NCBI RefSeq assembly: GCF_002902965.1
Contig: NZ_CP026106.1
Location: 1,550,001-1,614,000, forward strand
DNA length: 64,000 nt
DNA from: Paraburkholderia hospita
Lineage (GTDB): Bacteria > Pseudomonadota > Gammaproteobacteria > Burkholderiales > Burkholderiaceae
Reading direction: 5' to 3'
Shown here: positions 59,658-64,000 of the stretch, one piece after another
Layout of the letters: each line of letters starts with the position of its first letter
Position numbering within the stretch: position 1 is the stretch's first letter
Notes under the pieces: model-generated
What the model was told of the DNA's origin: nothing
Databases searched by the model: none
Seen by the model: only the letters and a program-made list of their open reading frames with translations
Made by a program: the position numbers and the translations under genes

Positions 59658-60395
59658 TCATGAAGCCGACGCCTTCAGCAACACAGGATCGTTGCGATAG
59701 ACATCCGGGAACATCTTCTTCAGATAATCGATTTTCGGCAGATCGTTGATCGCGATGTACGGCGAGTCCGGATGCAGCACCAGATAGTTCTGGTGATACT
59801 GCTCGGCAGGATAGAAGCCCTTGAAGTCCTCGATCTTCGTGACGATCGGCGCGGAAAACACCTTCGCGCCGTTCAACTGCGCGATATAAGCCTGCGCGAT
59901 GCCACGCTGCTCGGCATTTTGCGGAAACACCACCGAACGATACTGCGTGCCGTGATCCGGTCCCTGGTAGTTCAATTGGGTCGGATTGTGCGCGACCGAG
60001 AAGAAAATCTGCAGCAACCGGCCATACGTGATCTGCGTCGGGTCATACGTGATCCGCACCGACTCCGCATGCCCCGTGTCGCCGCCGCTCACGGTCTCGT
60101 ACTGCGCGGTGTTCGCCGCGCCGCCCGCGTAGCCCGACGCGACCTGCTGGACGCCCTTGACGTGTTCGTACACGCCCTGAACGCCCCAAAAGCAGCCGCC
60201 CGCGAAGACGGCCGTTTCCGTGTGTACGCTGCCCGCTTTTTCGTCCTGCGCGGGCGGCGGAATCCGGACCGCCTGTTCCGCCGACGCAACGTGCTGCCAC
60301 GCAATGGCGCCCGCGCCAATGACGACGCACGCCACGATCCTGCCCGCCGACGTGCGGGTCCAGCCCAATGCGCTTGTGATGAGTTTCTTGTTCAC
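59658..60395 (-). CDS. msrA: Peptide methionine sulfoxide reductase MsrA, membrane-anchored or exported
   Basis: Reduces methionine-S-sulfoxide in proteins. 245 residues with a long N-terminal signal/anchor helix (about 18-36, IVACVVIGAGAIAW) placing the enzyme outside the cytoplasm, then the MsrA domain: catalytic Cys in AVFAGGCFWGVQGVYEHVKG, VASGYAGG, VSGGDTGHAE and QYRSVVF. The C-terminal PAEQYHQNYLVLHP is standard. The start is GTG with GAGG upstream. It lies 49 bp after dipZ, the last of three genes (msrB, dipZ, msrA) read leftwards, so a periplasmic repair set powered by DipZ is likely. Confidence 0.9.
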   Translation of the reverse strand: MNKKLITSALGWTRTSAGRIVACVVIGAGAIAWQHVASAEQAVRIPPPAQDEKAGSVHTETAVFAGGCFWGVQGVYEHVKGVQQVASGYAGGAANTAQYETVSGGDTGHAESVRITYDPTQITYGRLLQIFFSVAHNPTQLNYQGPDHGTQYRSVVFPQNAEQRGIAQAYIAQLNGAKVFSAPIVTKIEDFKGFYPAEQYHQNYLVLHPDSPYIAINDLPKIDYLKKMFPDVYRNDPVLLKASAS

Positions 60396-60444
60396 GGTGA
60401 TAGTCCTCGAATAACAGGGTGATGTGCAGTCAGTCGGAATCCGG

Positions 60445-62289
60445 TTAGCCGAAGGTGAACGCGTACGCCTCGACACCCGGATCGAGAAACTCGATCTTGA
60501 AGGTGTGGTCGGCCACGTCGCCCGTCTGACGCACGAGCTGATAGAGACGCTGTTCCGTCACGACGCCCGTGCCGTCGGCGCCCACGTCGGTGCCGCGCGC
60601 ATCGCCGGGCGTGGCGCCGTCGATCGTCACGCGAAAATGCACCGGCTTGCCGGCTGCGCCCGGCCCGAGCACCAGATGCAGGTCACGCGCATGGAAGCGA
60701 TAGACGATGCGTCCGTTCGGCGCGGCGAGCGTCGCGTGCTCGGCGCCCACTTTCCACGTACCCGCGAGTCCCCAGTCGTTGACCTCGGGGCTCGACGGGG
60801 CGGCATAGGTGTGCGCGCGGTTCTCGGCTTCGCCGCCCGGCGATGCGAAATTCTCGGCACGCGCATAGCCGATGTACGTTTCCGGCGACATCATGTCGTT
60901 GCCGTCGGCGGCCGCCTCGACGCCTTTCGCGCGCTGCGTGAGACCCGTCGCCACCTGAGCCGCTTCCGGATGACCCGCTTCCACGAGCAGTTGCTGGATC
61001 ACCTTCTCCGACTGTTCATACTCGCCTTCGCCGAAGTGATGATGACGCACACGCCCCTGCGCATCGACGAAATAGTGGGCCGGCCAATACTGGTTGCCGA
61101 ACGCGCGCCAGATCGCATAGTTGTTGTCGATTGCGACCGGGTAATCGACGCCGAGATCGTGCGTGGCCTTCTTCACGTTATCGATATTGCGCTCGAATGC
61201 GAACTCCGGCGCATGTACGCCGATCACGACGAGCCCCATGTCGCGGTACTTCTGCGACCACGCCTTCACGTACGGCAACGTGCGCAGGCAGTTGATGCAC
61301 GAATAGGTCCAGAAATCGACCAGCACGACCTTGCCCTTCAACTGCGCATTCGTGAGCGGCGGCGAGTTCAGCCATTGCACCGCGCCCGTCAGCGACGGCA
61401 GCGTGCCTTCGACGGGCAGCGGCGCGGCCGCAGCCGATGCGCGCATCATCGTGCCCGCGGGCGGTGTGACGTTGGCGGAGGCGGGCTGCACGTCGGCGGT
61501 CTTCATCATGGCGGAGCCATCGTTCGACGCATTCGCCGACATCATCGCGTCGCCGGCCGGTTTGCGCGGCGACAGGCTGTCCACGAGGTGCTGCTCGATG
61601 CCGCTCGTCGCCACCGTCGATACCTTCGTCAGCACGCCCGTATCGAGGCCGAGCGCGATCGCTGCGACGCCGCATAGCATCGCCACGCCGATTCCGCGCC
61701 GCACCCATTCGCCCGCGCCGAGCGAGCGCTTCATCGCCGTGAAGACGCGTCCGCCGATCAACAGCGCAATGGCCAGCGAGGTCGCCGCGCCCGCTGCATA
61801 CGCGAGCAACAGAAAGGTCGTACCGATGCTCGCGCCGCGCAACGCGGCGCCCGTCAGTACGAGGCCGAGGATCGGGCCCGCGCACGGCGCCCACAGCAGA
61901 CCCGTTGCGATGCCAAGCAGAAACGACGAACCAATACGCGACTGCTGGCCGTCCGCCTGCGCAAGCTCGGACAGCCGGTTGCCCGCGCTGACGAGCGGGT
62001 GCATCAAGCGGTCGGCGAGACGTGGCAGCAGCAGCGTGAGGCCGAACACGCCGAGCAGCACGATCGCGATCCAGCGGCCGTACTGGTTGGCCTGCGTGAC
62101 CCAGCCGCCGCCGACAGCCGCGAGCGTCGCGACGAGCGCGAACGTGAGCGCCATGCCGCCGAGCAGAGGCAAGCCGGAGCGCGCGAACGGCTGGTCGGCG
62201 CGCGCGAAGACGAAGGGCAGCACGGGCAGAATGCACGGACTCAGGATCGTGAGCGCGCCGCCGAGGTAAGCGAGGACAATGAGTAACAT
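60445..62289 (-). CDS. dipZ: DipZ-type protein: CcdA-like transporter fused to thioredoxin domain
   Basis: A 614-residue inner-membrane protein moving reducing power across the membrane. The N-terminal ~240 residues are a CcdA/DsbD-like six-TM domain with the paired cysteines in LSPCILPVLPF and LLWAPCAGPILG. A linker rich in Ala/Met follows, then a TlpA/AhpC-like thioredoxin domain (about 300-450) with the redox centre WTYSCINCLRTLPYV (CxxC as CINC), then a C-terminal carbohydrate-binding-like beta domain (about 470-614). Located between msrB and msrA, it is the likely electron donor for both. Confidence 0.88.
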   Translation of the reverse strand: MLLIVLAYLGGALTILSPCILPVLPFVFARADQPFARSGLPLLGGMALTFALVATLAAVGGGWVTQANQYGRWIAIVLLGVFGLTLLLPRLADRLMHPLVSAGNRLSELAQADGQQSRIGSSFLLGIATGLLWAPCAGPILGLVLTGAALRGASIGTTFLLLAYAAGAATSLAIALLIGGRVFTAMKRSLGAGEWVRRGIGVAMLCGVAAIALGLDTGVLTKVSTVATSGIEQHLVDSLSPRKPAGDAMMSANASNDGSAMMKTADVQPASANVTPPAGTMMRASAAAAPLPVEGTLPSLTGAVQWLNSPPLTNAQLKGKVVLVDFWTYSCINCLRTLPYVKAWSQKYRDMGLVVIGVHAPEFAFERNIDNVKKATHDLGVDYPVAIDNNYAIWRAFGNQYWPAHYFVDAQGRVRHHHFGEGEYEQSEKVIQQLLVEAGHPEAAQVATGLTQRAKGVEAAADGNDMMSPETYIGYARAENFASPGGEAENRAHTYAAPSSPEVNDWGLAGTWKVGAEHATLAAPNGRIVYRFHARDLHLVLGPGAAGKPVHFRVTIDGATPGDARGTDVGADGTGVVTEQRLYQLVRQTGDVADHTFKIEFLDPGVEAYAFTFG

Positions 62290-62335
62290 GATCGTTGGGA
62301 TGGTTGATCGTGCGAAATGGGGCTATGAAAAGATG

Positions 62336-62869
62336 TCAGGCGGCGCGCGGCGTGAAGGTCATCGCGAGCCCGTTCATGCAGTAACGCAAGCCCGTCGGCT
62401 TCGGGCCGTCGTCGAACACGTGTCCCAGATGGCCGCCGCAACGACCGCAATGCACTTCCGTGCGCACCATGCCCCATGAGCCGTCCTCGCGCGTCGCGAC
62501 AGCATGATCGAGCGGCGCCCAGAAGCTCGGCCAGCCCGTATGGCTGTCGAACTTCGTGCTCGACGAAAACAGTTCGCGGCTGCAACCCGCGCAGGCGAAC
62601 ACGCCGCTGCGATGCTCGTCGTTCAGCGGGCTGCTGAACGGGCGCTCGGTGCCTTCCTCGCGCAGCACGTGGTATTGCGCAGGCGTGAGCTGCGCGCGCC
62701 ATTGCGCATCGGAACGCGTGACTTCGAAGCGCGCGGGTGCGCCGCCCGCTGCGTCCTTCGCGTCCGCTGCGCCCGGCGTTCCCGCCGCAAACGCCCGCCA
62801 GTGCGTGAGCGCGGCCAGCGCAGCGAGCGCGCTGCCGCCCGATAACAGGAACCGCCTGCGGCTTTTCAT
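62336..62869 (-). CDS. msrB: Peptide methionine sulfoxide reductase MsrB, Tat-exported
   Basis: Reduces methionine-R-sulfoxide. 177 residues with a twin-arginine signal (MKSRRRFLLSGGSALAALAA), so periplasmic. The MsrB domain has zinc-binding pairs CAGC and CGRC, HTGWPSFWAP, HLGHVFDDGP and the catalytic Cys in LRYCMNGLAMTF. First gene of the msrB-dipZ-msrA set, 46 bp before dipZ. Divergent from the response regulator gene at 63061, which may control it under oxidative stress. Confidence 0.9.
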   Translation of the reverse strand: MKSRRRFLLSGGSALAALAALTHWRAFAAGTPGAADAKDAAGGAPARFEVTRSDAQWRAQLTPAQYHVLREEGTERPFSSPLNDEHRSGVFACAGCSRELFSSSTKFDSHTGWPSFWAPLDHAVATREDGSWGMVRTEVHCGRCGGHLGHVFDDGPKPTGLRYCMNGLAMTFTPRAA

Positions 62870-62999
62870 CGTGTGCTCCTTGGTGCGACTCGATTGAATA
62901 TGGCGTAGCGTAAGTCCGGTGTGATATCCGGGTCCTCACGAAAACTTAAATTAATTGTGATAACCCGGCGGCCGAAAATTCTGCACAATGTCAGTGCTG

Positions 63000-63022
63000 T
63001 AAACGTTGTATGACAGCGTTTA
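63000..63022. promoter_or_regulatory. Inverted repeat in the msrB / response-regulator promoter
   Basis: TAAACG (63000-63005) and CGTTTA (63017-63022) flank an 11-base spacer, 38 bp before the regulator start. It is a candidate binding site for the OmpR-type regulator itself; weak evidence, since short dyads arise by chance. Confidence 0.35.
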
Positions 63023-63060
63023 ATCCCTGCATTCAATCCCACGTTGATTCAAGCCAGCCG

Positions 63061-63792
63061 ATGGACCATCCGAAGCGCGTACTGATCGTCGAAGACGATG
63101 TCGACATAGCGAATGTGCTGAGCCTGCACCTGCGGGACGAACGCTACGAGGTCGTCCATAGCGCCGATGGCAACGAAGGGCTGCGGCTGCTGGAGCAGGG
63201 CAACTGGGATGCGCTGATCCTCGATCTGATGTTGCCGGGCGTCGATGGCCTGGAGATCTGCCGGCGTGCCCGCGCGATGGCGCGCTATACGCCCATCATC
63301 ATCACCAGCGCGCGTTCGAGCGAAGTGCACCGCATTCTTGGTCTGGAGCTCGGCGCGGACGACTATCTCGCCAAGCCTTTTTCCGTGCTCGAACTGGTCG
63401 CGCGCGTGAAGGCGCTGTTGCGACGCGTCGATGCGATGGCGAAAGACGCGCGGATGGAAGCGGGCAGCCTGAACCTCGCCGGGCTGTTCATCGATCCGCT
63501 TACGCGCGAGGCGAGCGTCAACGGCAAGCGGATCGAACTGACGCCGCGTGAATTCGATCTGCTGTACTTCTTCGCGAGCCGCCCGGGCAAAGTGTTCTCG
63601 CGCATGGATCTGCTGAACGCCGTGTGGGGCTATCAGCACGAAGGCTACGAGCACACCGTCAATACGCACATCAACCGGCTGCGCGCGAAGATCGAGGCCG
63701 ACCCCGCGCAGCCCACGCGCATCCTGACGGTGTGGGGACGCGGCTACAAGTTCGTCGCCGATCCCGCGGCGCACGAAGGAGACGCGTCGTGA
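63061..63792 (+). CDS. OmpR-family response regulator
   Basis: A 243-residue two-component regulator: receiver domain (1-120) with acidic pocket IVEDDVD, phosphoacceptor Asp in ALILDLMLPGVDG, Thr/Ser in IIITSARSS and Lys in DDYLAKPFSV; C-terminal winged helix (about 140-235) with ELTPREFDLLYFFASRPG, VNTHINRLRAKIE and TVWGRGYKF. I start at MDHPKRVLIVEDD; ATG 63010 would add 17 residues of no family likeness. Its stop overlaps the sensor kinase GTG start. Divergent from the msrB-dipZ-msrA set, a plausible target. Confidence 0.88.
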   Translation: MDHPKRVLIVEDDVDIANVLSLHLRDERYEVVHSADGNEGLRLLEQGNWDALILDLMLPGVDGLEICRRARAMARYTPIIITSARSSEVHRILGLELGADDYLAKPFSVLELVARVKALLRRVDAMAKDARMEAGSLNLAGLFIDPLTREASVNGKRIELTPREFDLLYFFASRPGKVFSRMDLLNAVWGYQHEGYEHTVNTHINRLRAKIEADPAQPTRILTVWGRGYKFVADPAAHEGDAS

Positions 63793-64000
63793 ATCTGTCG
63801 TTGACACAGCGGTTGTCGCTGGTGTTTTCCATACTGCTGCTCGCGTGCTGCGGCGCGTCGGCATGGCTGCAGATACGTTCGAGCGATCTGCACGAAAAGG
63901 AAGTGATCCAGAGCCTGTCGCGCGATCTCGCCTCGCACATCGCGCGCAGTCCGGCGCTGTCGGACGACAGCAACGACGGCTCGCGCAAGGACGCGTTGCG
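63789..64000 (+). CDS. Sensor histidine kinase, N-terminal fragment (runs off right edge)
   Basis: The GTG start overlaps the regulator stop (GTGA). The 70 residues present begin NLSLTQRLSLVFSILLLACC, a membrane helix at about 9-27, followed by an extracytoplasmic region (WLQIRSSDLHEKEVIQSLSR). This is how the sensor kinases partnered with OmpR regulators begin; the sensor, HAMP and kinase domains lie beyond the window. The signal it senses is unknown. Confidence 0.8.
   Translation, partial: MNLSLTQRLSLVFSILLLACCGASAWLQIRSSDLHEKEVIQSLSRDLASHIARSPALSDDSNDGSRKDAL

Overview
The window looks like a chromosome segment from a plant- or soil-associated Burkholderiaceae bacterium, most likely Paraburkholderia. 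This rests on high G+C with strong third-position GC bias, an acdS/acdR pair, a complete wsp operon, LutABC with a FadR-type regulator, and many sugar-acid catabolic genes. The genus is inferred from gene content and style, not from any database comparison. I saw no rRNA, tRNA, CRISPR array or complete insertion sequence.

Layout. 0-3.1 kb: L-lactate oxidation operon lutABC (lutB runs off the left edge) and the divergent regulator lldR. 3.1-8.4 kb: a chemoreceptor, a LysR/SDR divergent pair, a CorA/ZntB transporter and an EthD-like protein. 8.4-13.6 kb: a sugar-acid cluster (IlvD/Edd dehydratase, RraA-like protein, MFS importer, LacI regulator) preceded by two matching LacI-type operators. 13.6-16.1 kb: a tetR/tetA-type efflux module that appears inserted, bounded by two related copies of a lacI 3' end. 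16.2-17.9 kb: hemerythrin-like protein and NnrS (nitric oxide stress). 18-26.9 kb: the full wspABCDEFR surface-sensing/c-di-GMP operon. 27.3-34 kb: an MHS transporter, a winged-helix/TPR regulator, a LysR regulator and small enzymes, including an SDR gene with an apparent 3' frameshift.

34-44.8 kb: a pectin/galacturonate region. The plus strand carries a DHDPS-family lyase, a second IlvD/Edd dehydratase and a porin. The minus strand carries hydroxypyruvate isomerase, a hexuronate-type MFS importer, uronate dehydrogenase and a GarL-type aldolase. A GH28 polygalacturonase lies divergent to that operon. Similar GTTGT...ACAAC motifs sit in front of both transcription units. The genes suggest pectin is cut by GH28, galacturonate is imported and oxidised by Udh, and the resulting ketodeoxy-aldarate is cleaved to pyruvate and tartronate semialdehyde, which Hyi isomerises.

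45-50.2 kb: a DUF4410-like lipoprotein, acdS/acdR (ACC deaminase and its Lrp-type activator) and a hybrid histidine kinase. 50.4-57.2 kb: a tiny acidic protein, a decayed endonuclease/exonuclease/phosphatase gene, a Rieske-FAD oxidoreductase, an uncharacterised acyl-CoA dehydrogenase-like/methyltransferase/glycosyltransferase operon, a TetR regulator and a metallo-beta-lactamase-fold hydrolase. 57.2-58.2 kb: a gene-free giant imperfect palindrome. 58.2-64 kb: RidA, a Tat-exported aldo/keto reductase, and an extracytoplasmic methionine-sulfoxide repair set (msrA, dipZ, msrB) divergent from a two-component system whose kinase runs off the right edge.

The least explained items are the acyl-CoA dehydrogenase/methyltransferase/glycosyltransferase operon, the IlvD + RraA-like and IlvD + DHDPS-like sugar-acid modules, the giant palindrome, and the boundaries of the tetRA insert.
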